A DNA stretch of 12,739 nt from an uncultured Clostridia bacterium (GTDB lineage: Bacteria; Bacillota; Clostridia; Christensenellales; UBA1242). Below the pieces are notes generated by a model. The model had not been told where the DNA came from, did not search any database, and saw only the letters and a list, made by a program, of their open reading frames with translations. Shown piece by piece: positions 7,026 to 12,683 of the stretch. The stretch spans positions 1-12,739 of the forward strand of contig CALWFX010000092.1 in assembly GCA_944377765.1 (NCBI GenBank), read 5' to 3'. Each line of letters begins with the position of its first letter. Positions within the stretch are counted from its first letter, which is position 1. Position numbers and translations under genes: made by a program.

Positions 7026-7058
7026 ACACAACAATTTTGTTGTGTTTTATTTTTGTAT
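7024..7058 (+). terminator. Strong intrinsic terminator of dnaA
   Basis: A perfect 10-bp stem (7024-7033 with 7038-7047) with a 4-nt loop, followed by a T-rich tail to about 7055. It begins inside the dnaA stop codon and would stop dnaA transcription before it reaches oriC, so dnaN has its own promoter. Confidence 0.85.
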
Positions 7059-7061
7059 AAA

Positions 7062-7070
7062 TGTGGATAA
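7062..7070 (-). promoter_or_regulatory. DnaA box, perfect TTATCCACA
   Basis: Reads TGTGGATAA on the plus strand. It lies just after the dnaA terminator and about 250 bp from the main box cluster. Confidence 0.85.
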
Positions 7071-7318
7071 CTTTTTATTTTTATTTTAACTATCTCATTT
7101 TCTTAAAAAACAAAAAATGCTAAATAAAACATTAAAAATTTGATAAAAATTGAATTTTAGTTTAAAAATTTATAAAATTTACTTAGTTTTTTCTCTTTTT
7201 TAACCTTTTACTTAATATTTATTTTTTCTTATTTTTTTATTTAATAAAACGCTAGATGTTCGTATTTTAGGGATGTTTAGCCTTTTTATTTTATTTAAAA
7301 AATAGTGTCCACAATGGG

Positions 7319-7327
7319 TGTGGATAA
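7319..7327 (-). promoter_or_regulatory. DnaA box, perfect TTATCCACA
   Basis: Reads TGTGGATAA on the plus strand. It is the last minus-oriented box before the orientation flips; a 7/9 plus-strand site (7305-7313) overlaps its approach. Confidence 0.9.
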
Positions 7328-7337
7328 GTATAAATAG

Positions 7338-7346
7338 TTCTACACA
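7338..7346 (+). promoter_or_regulatory. DnaA box, 8/9 match
   Basis: TTCTACACA, one mismatch from TTATNCACA; it lies 12 bp before the perfect plus-strand box and is in the same orientation. Confidence 0.65.
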
Positions 7347-7349
7347 TAG

Positions 7350-7358
7350 TTATACACA
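7350..7358 (+). promoter_or_regulatory. DnaA box, TTATACACA
   Basis: Exact match to the relaxed consensus TTATNCACA, in the central cluster and opposite in orientation to the 7319-7327 box. Confidence 0.85.
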
Positions 7359-7435
7359 TCCTTAAAACACAATATGTTGTTTCTTTTAAACTTTTCTTCT
7401 TTTCTAAGTAACTAAATGTTGATTTACTGGGTGTT

Positions 7436-7452
7436 TTTTCCACATTTCCACA
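7436..7452 (+). promoter_or_regulatory. Overlapping DnaA box pair beside the unwinding tract
   Basis: TTTTCCACA (7436-7444, 8/9) shares one base with ATTTCCACA (7444-7452, 7/9). The pair is followed by CC and then an AT tract in which seven consecutive triplets (7455-7475) have A in the middle. This resembles the box, short GC and DnaA-trio order of the basal unwinding system known from Bacillus, but the trio match is loose. Confidence 0.55.
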
Positions 7453-7454
7453 CC

Positions 7455-7500
7455 TATAATTAATATCATAATTATACTATAAATTAATTAATATAAATAC
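7455..7500. other. Candidate DNA unwinding element
   Basis: 46 bp with only about three C and no G, directly between the last DnaA box pair and the dnaN -35 hexamer. Low melting stability and position are the evidence; no strand-opening data can be read from sequence. Confidence 0.55.
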
Positions 7501-7529
7501 TTGCACGCACGCGAAATATGTGATATAAT
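7501..7529 (+). promoter_or_regulatory. dnaN promoter, extended -10
   Basis: TTGCAC (7501-7506), a 17-nt spacer and TATAAT (7524-7529) preceded by TGA, the extended -10 form. The start near 7536 leaves a leader of about 25 nt containing AAGGAG. The -35 abuts the AT-rich unwinding tract, so origin opening and dnaN transcription may interfere with each other. Confidence 0.8.
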
Positions 7530-7560
7530 ATTGTATATTAAAAATATAAGGAGAGAGAAA

Positions 7561-8661
7561 ATGTTATTAAGTTGTCATGGTGTGGAACTTTCTGATGCTT
7601 TCTTAAGTGTTAGTAAAGCAATTTCAAATAAGGTTACAAATCCAATTTTGGAAGGAATTAAAATTACCGCTGAAGATGATACTTTAACTTTAAGTGCAAC
7701 TGACACTGAACTTTCAATTGAAAAGAAAATTAAAGCAAACATTAAAACAGAAGGTGAAGCAGTTGTTCCTGGTAAGTTTATCACTGAGTTTATAAAGAAA
7801 CTTACAAATGAGATGATTGAACTTGAACTCAATGAAAAAAATCAAATGCTTATTCGTTATGATGATAGCCATAGTATTATTCAATGTTATAATGTGTTAG
7901 AATATCCTTCTTTTGAAAAACTTGAAAGCAGTGACTATTTTGGTATTTCAAAAAAAGATTTAAAAACAATTATCAACAAAACAAGATTTTCAGTTGCTGT
8001 TGACGATTCAAGACCAATACTTAAAGGAGTTTTATTTGATATTGATAAAAACACTTTAAATGCTGTTGCACTTGATGGATATAGACTTGCAAAGGTTAAA
8101 AAGAATATTCGTTCAAATTTAACTATGAGCATTGTTGTTCCGGCAAGAAGTTTGGATGAGATTTCAAGAATTTTGGATGATAGTGAAGATATTATCAATG
8201 TTTATGTGGATAAAACAACCTTGATGGTTGATTTTGGAGATATTAAAGTTACAACAAGACTACTTGAAGGCGATTTTGTAAACTATAAACAAATTATTTC
8301 TGCAAACTATGAAACAATTTCAATTATTAACAAAACCCAATTTGAAGATGCACTTGAAAGAGCATCCTTGCTTTCAAAAGTAGGACAAGGAAATTGTGTT
8401 AAATTTGAAATTAAGGAAAAAAATCTTTGTATAACCTCTAACTCAGAACTTGGAAATGTAAAAGAAAATGTTCCTGTAAACACTTCTGGTAAAGATTTAC
8501 TTATTGCTTTCAATGCAAGATATTTTATTGAATCTTTAAGAGCAAATCAAGATGAATTTATTAAAATCTGTTTCAATAGCCCTGCAAATCCATGTGTTAT
8601 TGTGCCTGTGGAAGGAGATGAATTCTTGTATTTAATTTTGCCTGTTCGTATGATTGGGTGA
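7561..8661 (+). CDS. dnaN: DNA polymerase III beta subunit (sliding clamp)
   Basis: 366 residues, the normal clamp length. DnaN dimerises into a ring around DNA and tethers polymerase III and other replication and repair proteins. The N-terminal region has SVSKAISNKVTNPILEGIKI at about 16-35, typical of domain I. NKTRFSVAVDDSRPILKGV marks the start of domain II, and the C-terminus FLYLILPVRMIG is the conserved last strand. The frame extends upstream to 7501, but the ATG at 7561 follows AAGGAG (7548-7553) at 7 nt and matches the family start; the upstream part would overlap the promoter. It ends in TGA, consistent with the standard code. dnaA and dnaN are not in an operon here, being separated by a terminator, oriC and a promoter. 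Identification is firm. Confidence 0.97.
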   Translation: MLLSCHGVELSDAFLSVSKAISNKVTNPILEGIKITAEDDTLTLSATDTELSIEKKIKANIKTEGEAVVPGKFITEFIKKLTNEMIELELNEKNQMLIRYDDSHSIIQCYNVLEYPSFEKLESSDYFGISKKDLKTIINKTRFSVAVDDSRPILKGVLFDIDKNTLNAVALDGYRLAKVKKNIRSNLTMSIVVPARSLDEISRILDDSEDIINVYVDKTTLMVDFGDIKVTTRLLEGDFVNYKQIISANYETISIINKTQFEDALERASLLSKVGQGNCVKFEIKEKNLCITSNSELGNVKENVPVNTSGKDLLIAFNARYFIESLRANQDEFIKICFNSPANPCVIVPVEGDEFLYLILPVRMIG

Positions 8662-8689
8662 TGTTGTCACTTTCTAAATTTTTAAATAT

Positions 8690-8726
8690 AAATAACCATG
8701 TTTTAAAAATGTGGTTATTTTTTATT
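8690..8726 (+). terminator. Intrinsic terminator of dnaN
   Basis: Perfect 9-bp arms AAATAACCA (8690-8698) and TGGTTATTT (8712-8720) with a 13-nt AT-rich loop, continuing into a T tract. It lies 28 nt after the dnaN stop. Confidence 0.75.
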
Positions 8727-8810
8727 TAATTAAATTTTAAAGTTGAAGACATTCAAATTATATATTTAGTTTTTCTAGGATAACACAATTTTTTGTCGAT
8801 AAGGAAGAAC

Positions 8811-8837
8811 ACTATAAAAAAACTGGCATTTTATAGT
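8811..8837. repeat. Inverted repeat touching the rpmH promoter
   Basis: ACTATAAAA (8811-8819) and TTTTATAGT (8829-8837) are perfect 9-bp arms around a 9-nt spacer. The right arm shares its last base with the -35 hexamer. It could be a binding site for a dimeric regulator or chance in AT-rich DNA. Confidence 0.45.
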
Positions 8838-8865
8838 TGACAAAGTTATTTTTATAATTTATAAT
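8837..8865 (+). promoter_or_regulatory. Consensus promoter of the rpmH-rnpA-yidD-yidC operon
   Basis: TTGACA (8837-8842), a spacer of exactly 17 nt, and TATAAT (8860-8865): a perfect sigma-A promoter, fitting a highly expressed ribosomal protein operon. The start near 8872 leaves a leader of about 77 nt in which I see no known riboswitch. Confidence 0.9.
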
Positions 8866-8948
8866 ATAGAGTAAACTTTTTATCACTGCTATAGATTTAC
8901 TGGCGTGTAAAAATTTATCATTTAAAATTTGCTTAGAAGGAGAGAAAG

Positions 8949-9083
8949 ATGAAAAGAACATATCAACCTAAGAAAAGAACAAGAAATAAAGTTCATGGAT
9001 TTCGTGAAAGAATGAGAACTAATGGCGGAAGAAATGTTTTGAAAAGACGCCGTAATCGTGGCAGAAAGAAGATTGCTGCATAA
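8949..9083 (+). CDS. rpmH: 50S ribosomal protein L34
   Basis: 44 residues beginning MKRTYQPKKRTR, with HGFRERM, NGGRNVLKRRRNRGRKK and an Ala-Ala end, the complete and highly conserved L34 sequence. It is a small, very basic protein of the large ribosomal subunit that binds 23S rRNA. AAGGAG (8937-8942) lies 6 nt before the ATG. It is the first gene of an operon; rnpA begins 4 nt after its stop, the classic rpmH-rnpA pairing. In most Firmicutes this pair is divergent from dnaA on its upstream side, while here it follows dnaN on the same strand. Identification is certain. Confidence 0.98.
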   Translation: MKRTYQPKKRTRNKVHGFRERMRTNGGRNVLKRRRNRGRKKIAA

Positions 9084-9087
9084 CTCT

Positions 9088-9417
9088 ATGCATAGACTTA
9101 AAAAGAACAAGGAATTTAATTATATTTATAAAAAAGGTGAAAGAGTGTCAACAGAACATTTCACACTTTTTGTTGTTAAAAGTAAATATGAAAATTATAA
9201 AATCGGTTTTTCTGTCAGCAAGAAACTTGGTAAAGCAAACAAAAGAAATAAACTTAAAAGGCGTTTAAAGGAAATAGTAAGAAAAGACATTAAAGTTTTG
9301 CCTTTTAGAAATTATGTTCTTTTGGCAAGAGAAGGGGTACAAGAACTGGATTTTATTTTATTAAAGGAAGAAATAATATTCTTGTTTAAAAAGTATGAAA
9401 AAAAGAAAGTTATATAA
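9088..9417 (+). CDS. rnpA: Ribonuclease P protein component
   Basis: 109 residues, basic and the usual length. RnpA binds the catalytic RNase P RNA and helps it cut 5' leaders from pre-tRNA. It has the family N-terminus MHRLKKNKEFNYIYKKG and KIGFSVSKKLGKANKRNKLKRRLKE at 38-62. The conserved RNR motif appears as RNK at 53-55, a conservative change. The frame is also open from a GTG at 9058 inside rpmH, but the ATG at 9088 gives the normal beginning. No clear Shine-Dalgarno precedes it; translation is probably coupled to rpmH, whose stop is 4 nt upstream. Its end overlaps yidD by 23 nt. Confidence 0.95.
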   Translation: MHRLKKNKEFNYIYKKGERVSTEHFTLFVVKSKYENYKIGFSVSKKLGKANKRNKLKRRLKEIVRKDIKVLPFRNYVLLAREGVQELDFILLKEEIIFLFKKYEKKKVI

Positions 9418-9658
9418 AACAATTTTTCTTATACCAATCTTTATTTATAAATATGTAATTTCACCTTGTTTGCCACATAGTTGTATTTTTACGCCAACTT
9501 GTTCGAATTATTTTATTGCTTGTGTGGAAGAATTTGGCTGTTTTAAAGGCGGTTATTTGGGCTTAAAAAGACTTTTTAGGTGTGTCCCATGGCAAAAGAA
9601 AAGAGGATATGATCCTGTGCCAATTAATATAAAAGGAGATAACATATGGATTCTTTGA
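9395..9658 (+). CDS. yidD: Membrane protein insertion efficiency factor YidD
   Basis: 87 residues. YidD is a small inner-face membrane-associated protein that supports insertion by YidC. The family core is clear: a hydrophobic, probably amphipathic N-terminal helix (residues 9-23), SPCLPHSCIFTPTCSNY at 23-39, then GGYLGLKRLFRCVPW at 52-66 and GYDPVP at 71-76, with cysteines 30, 36 and 63 in the usual places. The start overlaps rnpA by 23 nt and has no strong ribosome site, so it is likely translated by coupling. The final codons overlap yidC by 13 nt. This rnpA-yidD-yidC order is the common one. Confidence 0.95.
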   Translation: MKKRKLYKTIFLIPIFIYKYVISPCLPHSCIFTPTCSNYFIACVEEFGCFKGGYLGLKRLFRCVPWQKKRGYDPVPINIKGDNIWIL

Positions 9659-10929
9659 TGCTGTTAGTTTTAAATGAACCATCTGGGATGTGGGAAACCA
9701 TTCTCGGAGCGTTTAAATCTGCCATGGGCTCATATATATTAGCAGTTATACTTCTTGCGGTTATTGTTAGAATTATTTTTTCTGTTGTGGATATTTTTAA
9801 TAAAAGAATAAATTTAAAAAACTCCCAAATTAATGAAAAAATGAAACCTGAACTTGAAGCAGTTCAAAAAAAATATGGACATGATAAAGTTTTGTTGCAG
9901 AAAAAACAATCTGAAATATATAAAAAATATCAATTTAGCATGGTAGGAACCTGTCTTCCAATGCTTATTATGATGATACTTCAAATGGTGGTGTTTTTAA
10001 CTCTTTGGACAGGGCTTCAAAATGTGTCATCGTATAATATTGTAAAATCATATGAAAACACCAAAACTGCATATTATAATGTCTTGCTTTTAAATGAGAA
10101 TGAAGAGTTTACTCAAAAACTCAATGAAGTGATTGAAAGTGGTCAAGAATATAGCATTGATGTAGACTTAAATATTGACGCTAAAACTCTTAAAGTAACC
10201 ATATTAAGCGCAGAAAATGAAGAATTATACAGCCAAGACAATATAGCTATTGTTTATGATAAAACAAATGCAGAAATTGTTGATCTAATAAATAACTATG
10301 CCAAAGAAGAAACTGAAGAAGGCGGAGATGTTGAAGGACAAGTTTTATCAAGTGTTAATTTGGCAATTAAAGAACTTGCAGAAAATGAAACAGCAGATTA
10401 CTATGTTGAAAATATGGAGAGTTTCCTTTGGATAAAAAATATATATAAAGCAGAATCTCCAATGACAAGCCCAGTTTTTACCAAAGAAGAAATTACAAGT
10501 TACTTAAATAACTATTATAGCGAAGAAGAAAAACAACTTGAAGAAGAAAACCACTATGAAGAACAAATTTTTGATGCTGTTATTGTTGGTTTAGATGAAA
10601 GAGATTTGGGTGTTAATGGTTATTTCGTTTTGGTTATTCTTGCAGTGGGAGCTTCCTTCCTATCAATCTTCCTATCGAATAGACTGATGAAAGGAAAATC
10701 TGCTCCAGGTGGAAAATTAATGTATATCATAATGCCATTAATTTTGGGTATATTCACCTTAATGTATACAAGTTTGTTTGCAATATACATCATTGTTGGT
10801 CAACTTGTTATGATTGCAATGGCACCATTAACCAATTTAATTGTAAAAAAATGGGCAGCAGCAAGTGCTAAAAAACAAGAACAAAAAAGAAAAGATATAA
10901 TCGATGTTGATTATAGAAGAAAAGATTAA
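9646..10929 (+). CDS. yidC: Membrane protein insertase YidC/OxaA with large extracytoplasmic insertion
   Basis: 427 residues, longer than typical Gram-positive YidC. YidC inserts membrane proteins alone or with SecYEG. The first core segment is at about 29-50 and contains the conserved groove Arg42 (VRIIF). The cytoplasmic hairpin follows at about 52-95 (MKPELEAVQKKYGHDK), the second segment CLPMLIMMILQMVVF is at 103-117, and the last three are near 326-345, 358-376 and 379-400. Between segment 2 and the FLWIKNIYK motif (260-268) lie about 135 acidic residues outside the membrane, where relatives have a short loop. There is no N-terminal signal or lipobox, unlike Bacillus SpoIIIJ. The C-terminal tail is basic. 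AAAAGGAGAT (9631-9640) precedes the ATG. No jag/khpB gene follows; the operon ends in a terminator. Confidence 0.95.
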   Translation: MDSLMLLVLNEPSGMWETILGAFKSAMGSYILAVILLAVIVRIIFSVVDIFNKRINLKNSQINEKMKPELEAVQKKYGHDKVLLQKKQSEIYKKYQFSMVGTCLPMLIMMILQMVVFLTLWTGLQNVSSYNIVKSYENTKTAYYNVLLLNENEEFTQKLNEVIESGQEYSIDVDLNIDAKTLKVTILSAENEELYSQDNIAIVYDKTNAEIVDLINNYAKEETEEGGDVEGQVLSSVNLAIKELAENETADYYVENMESFLWIKNIYKAESPMTSPVFTKEEITSYLNNYYSEEEKQLEEENHYEEQIFDAVIVGLDERDLGVNGYFVLVILAVGASFLSIFLSNRLMKGKSAPGGKLMYIIMPLILGIFTLMYTSLFAIYIIVGQLVMIAMAPLTNLIVKKWAAASAKKQEQKRKDIIDVDYRRKD

Positions 10930-10953
10930 CAGGCATTGCCTGTTTCTTTTTTA
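10928..10953 (+). terminator. Intrinsic terminator of the rpmH-yidC operon
   Basis: AACAGGC (10928-10934) and GCCTGTT (10938-10944) with a 3-nt loop, followed by TCTTTTTTATT. The stem begins within the yidC stop codon. Confidence 0.85.
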
Positions 10954-11004
10954 TTAAAAATATTTTTTAAATAATAAAAAAAATTAATAAAAATATTTAA
11001 ATTA

Positions 11005-11040
11005 TAAAAAAACACTTTAAAAATTAATTTTAAAGTATTT
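11005..11040 (-). terminator. Weak AT hairpin, possible terminator of the ferritin-like gene
   Basis: ACTTTAAAA (11014-11022) and TTTTAAAGT (11028-11036) with a 5-nt loop. On the minus strand it is followed by GTTTTTTT, fitting the end of the minus-strand gene about 90 nt upstream; on the plus strand it is followed by ATTTTT, so it could act in both directions. It has a single G-C pair per stem. Confidence 0.4.
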
Positions 11041-11047
11041 TTCTGTA

Positions 11048-11067
11048 ATATTTTTAGATATTTTTAG
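11048..11067. repeat. Tandem 10-bp repeat
   Basis: ATATTTTTAG occurs twice head to tail, and nearby (11084-11098) AATT is repeated almost four times. Both lie in the non-coding gap between convergent yidC and the ferritin-like gene; no function is evident. Confidence 0.5.
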
Positions 11068-11123
11068 ACTTTTTATATTTTTCAATTAATTAATTAATAT
11101 TTATTTTATTAAAAATTTAATTT

Positions 11124-12248
11124 TTATTTAGTATAAACTCTTCCAACAGTTATATTATCATTTTTTCTGTCTTGCAATTCTTTAACTGGGTGGGCACTGT
11201 TTTGAACTCTATAATCTTCCCCAAATCTATCCATATGCTCTTGAATGATTTTGTGGACAACATCGTCTTCAGGCTTTTTGTTTACTTTTTTCTGATATTT
11301 GAAAAATTCAGCATTTTCTGGCACTTCGTTAATATTGACATAGCCTTCTCTGTGAGCAGTGTTGTAAACTGTGTCTTTTAAGATGTTTCTGATATAATTT
11401 TTGTTTGATTTGAAAGAAATAAGTTCTGGAAAATTGCCATTTGGAATAACTTCTTGCCAATCTTTCTTTTCATATTTTTTCAAGTTTTCACTTGAAGCAT
11501 GAAGATGAGATATTTCTTGTTCCAAAAGCATTTCCCATATTTTTTTGATGTTTTCATCACTTTCATCACAATACATAGAATAGTAAAGATAGCATTCAAT
11601 GTATTCATGCATTAAGCACATTTCAAACCAAGTTGCTGTTGGGTCAATTAAACTGCCATATTGAGTTACATGTTGTTCTTCCACCATAGCAATTTCAGAA
11701 TATACTTCTCGTCCTTTTTGATTTCTGTAAAATCCGCCTAAAATTGTCGGTCTGCCTGGCATGATTTCTGTGTAATCTCCAACATAGTCTTCAGCCTTTG
11801 CACCCATATCACTTTCAAGCAGATTAGCGTATCTATACAAATGGTCAAAATCTTCAAGTAAGGCAAAATCAAGAGCATTTTTGATGTTTTTGTCATCCAC
11901 ATGTTGTGCCAAAAATGCAGTTAAATCAACAGCAAGTTGTTCATAGCCAATTGTAGTTTCAAGCAAGTTTTCATCAACAGGTTTTAAAGATGATATCAAC
12001 TTTTGTTGTTGCTGTTCATTACGACGAATAAGTGCCATTGTGCGTCTTAAATCGTTGTCATTGCAGTGTCTGTGAAACTGATGACCAAACCACACTGATT
12101 CATACTCAGTGCCATTCATCAAAATACAGCGCACGCGTGTGTATGGACTAGATTCCAATTTGCTATATGGTTTTGGTGCCATTTCTTTGAAACTCATAAG
12201 GCAAGAATCTAATTTCTTTGTTTTTTCTTCAAATGGGTTAAAATTCAT
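11124..12248 (-). CDS. Ferritin-like (rubrerythrin-type fold) protein, probable di-metal site
   Basis: 374 residues, unassigned family. Helical segments carry spaced metal-ligand-like residues of the ferritin-like superfamily: Glu103 in GYEQLAVDL, E132-D133 with His136 in LEDFDHLYRY, E190xxH193 in VEEQHVTQYG, Glu215/Glu218 in MHEYIECYLYY and E245xxH248 in EQEISHLH. Two Glu plus ExxH half-sites would give a di-iron or di-manganese centre in a four-helix bundle. The five candidate helices suggest an extra or alternative one. The N-terminal 90 residues (with SSPYTRVRCILMNGTEYE and a His/Asn-rich 56-65) and the C-terminal 100 residues match nothing I recognise. No signal peptide is seen, so it is probably cytoplasmic. 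The ATG follows GGAGG (12256-12260) at 7 nt; an ATG further upstream overlaps the ribosome site. Oxidative-stress, demetallation or spore-associated roles are guesses only. It is convergent with yidC. Confidence 0.7.
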   Translation of the reverse strand: MNFNPFEEKTKKLDSCLMSFKEMAPKPYSKLESSPYTRVRCILMNGTEYESVWFGHQFHRHCNDNDLRRTMALIRRNEQQQQKLISSLKPVDENLLETTIGYEQLAVDLTAFLAQHVDDKNIKNALDFALLEDFDHLYRYANLLESDMGAKAEDYVGDYTEIMPGRPTILGGFYRNQKGREVYSEIAMVEEQHVTQYGSLIDPTATWFEMCLMHEYIECYLYYSMYCDESDENIKKIWEMLLEQEISHLHASSENLKKYEKKDWQEVIPNGNFPELISFKSNKNYIRNILKDTVYNTAHREGYVNINEVPENAEFFKYQKKVNKKPEDDVVHKIIQEHMDRFGEDYRVQNSAHPVKELQDRKNDNITVGRVYTK

Positions 12249-12478
12249 ATACTTTCCTCCGAAATATATTTTTTCCAAGTTAAAATAAAATTATGCAAAT
12301 AAAGTTATTTGTTATTTTTAATAAAAAATGATTTTTTATGAAGTTAAAGACATATAACATGTTAATATTTTATGAATTCGCTAAAAATAAAAGTTATGTC
12401 CTACAAAACATTTATTTTTTGTAAAGCATATGAAACTCAATAAAAAGATAATAGATTAAAAATATTTAAGTAAAACTG
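12249..12478. other. AT-rich gap upstream of the ferritin-like gene
   Basis: It contains an 8-bp hairpin with a 3-nt loop at 12321-12339, a 10-bp palindrome TAACATGTTA at 12355-12364, and an imperfect GACATATAAC/GTTATGTC pair around it. I see no convincing -35/-10 pair for the minus-strand gene and no classic PerR or Fur box. CATAAT on the minus strand near 12290 is a weak -10 candidate. Confidence 0.4.
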
Positions 12479-12508
12479 TTGACAAAAGTTTAGTGTTTTT
12501 GCTATACT
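12479..12508 (+). promoter_or_regulatory. tRNA-Ser promoter
   Basis: TTGACA (12479-12484), an 18-nt spacer and TATACT (12503-12508). The start is expected near 12515, about 17 nt before the mature tRNA. The -10 is overlapped by an inverted repeat (12497-12520). It probably also drives the gene after the tRNA, since no other promoter is visible. Confidence 0.8.
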
Positions 12509-12520
12509 TTAATAGCAAAA
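12497..12520. repeat. Perfect inverted repeat over the tRNA-Ser -10 box and start site
   Basis: TTTTGCTAT (12497-12505) and ATAGCAAAA (12512-12520) are exact reverse complements separated by 6 nt. The element spans the -10 hexamer and the expected +1, the usual position of a repressor operator. Confidence 0.55.
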
Positions 12521-12531
12521 CTTAATAGTAT

Positions 12532-12620
12532 GGAGGTTTGGCTGAGCGGTCGAAAGCGGCGGTCTTGAAAACCGTTTAGGTTAATAGCCTACTGGGGTTC
12601 GAATCCCTAAGCCTCCGCCA
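12532..12620 (+). tRNA. tRNA-Ser(UGA)
   Basis: 89 nt with an encoded CCA end (12618-12620). The acceptor arms GGAGGTT and AGCCTCC pair with one G-U, with G as discriminator base. The anticodon stem (12559-12563 with 12571-12575) encloses the loop CTTGAAA, with anticodon TGA at 12566-12568 reading UCA codons. A long variable arm with an AGG/CCT stem is characteristic of serine tRNA, and the T-loop TTCGAAT is canonical. Confidence 0.97.
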
Positions 12621-12626
12621 TTAATT

Positions 12627-12672
12627 CTTTTAACGTACCAAATGCATTTTGGTGGGCGCTTGTTAAAAGGAG
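12627..12672 (+). promoter_or_regulatory. Hairpin between tRNA-Ser and the next gene, overlapping its ribosome site
   Basis: An outer 8-bp stem, CTTTTAAC (12627-12634) with GTTAAAAG (12662-12669), encloses an inner stem ACCAAA/TTTGGT (12637-12642 with 12648-12653). The right outer arm contains the first four bases of the AAAGGAG site (12666-12672). There is no T tract after it, so it is not a simple terminator; it may affect tRNA 3' processing or translation of the following gene. Confidence 0.5.
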
Positions 12673-12683
12673 TGTGAATTTTT

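Larger units (their letters stand above)
7059..7500. other. oriC: Probable chromosomal replication origin, oriC
   Basis: This non-coding gap between dnaA and dnaN contains two perfect TTATCCACA boxes on the minus strand (7062-7070, 7319-7327), one perfect TTATNCACA box on the plus strand (7350-7358), and two 8/9 matches on the plus strand (7338-7346, 7436-7444). Weaker 7/9 sites lie at 7305-7313 and 7444-7452. Orientation flips between 7327 and 7338. A 46-bp tract with hardly any G or C (7455-7500) next to the last box is the best candidate for the unwinding element. The interval 7080-7300 is AT-rich without boxes or genes. Placement between dnaA and dnaN agrees with Firmicute origins. Confidence 0.85.

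Noticed and set aside
7501..7560. Extended dnaN N-terminus from 7501
   Set aside because: The stretch is the promoter itself (TTGCAC and TATAAT); the ATG at 7561 has AAGGAG and the clamp family start.
9058..9087. GTG at 9058 inside rpmH as rnpA start, as in nested rpmH/rnpA arrangements
   Set aside because: There is no ribosome site, and the ATG at 9088 gives the normal RnpA beginning and length; the nested option stays possible but is less likely.
12321..12364. Possible PerR or Fur site upstream of the ferritin-like gene
   Set aside because: The palindromes present do not match the known box consensus sequences, and no clear promoter anchors them.
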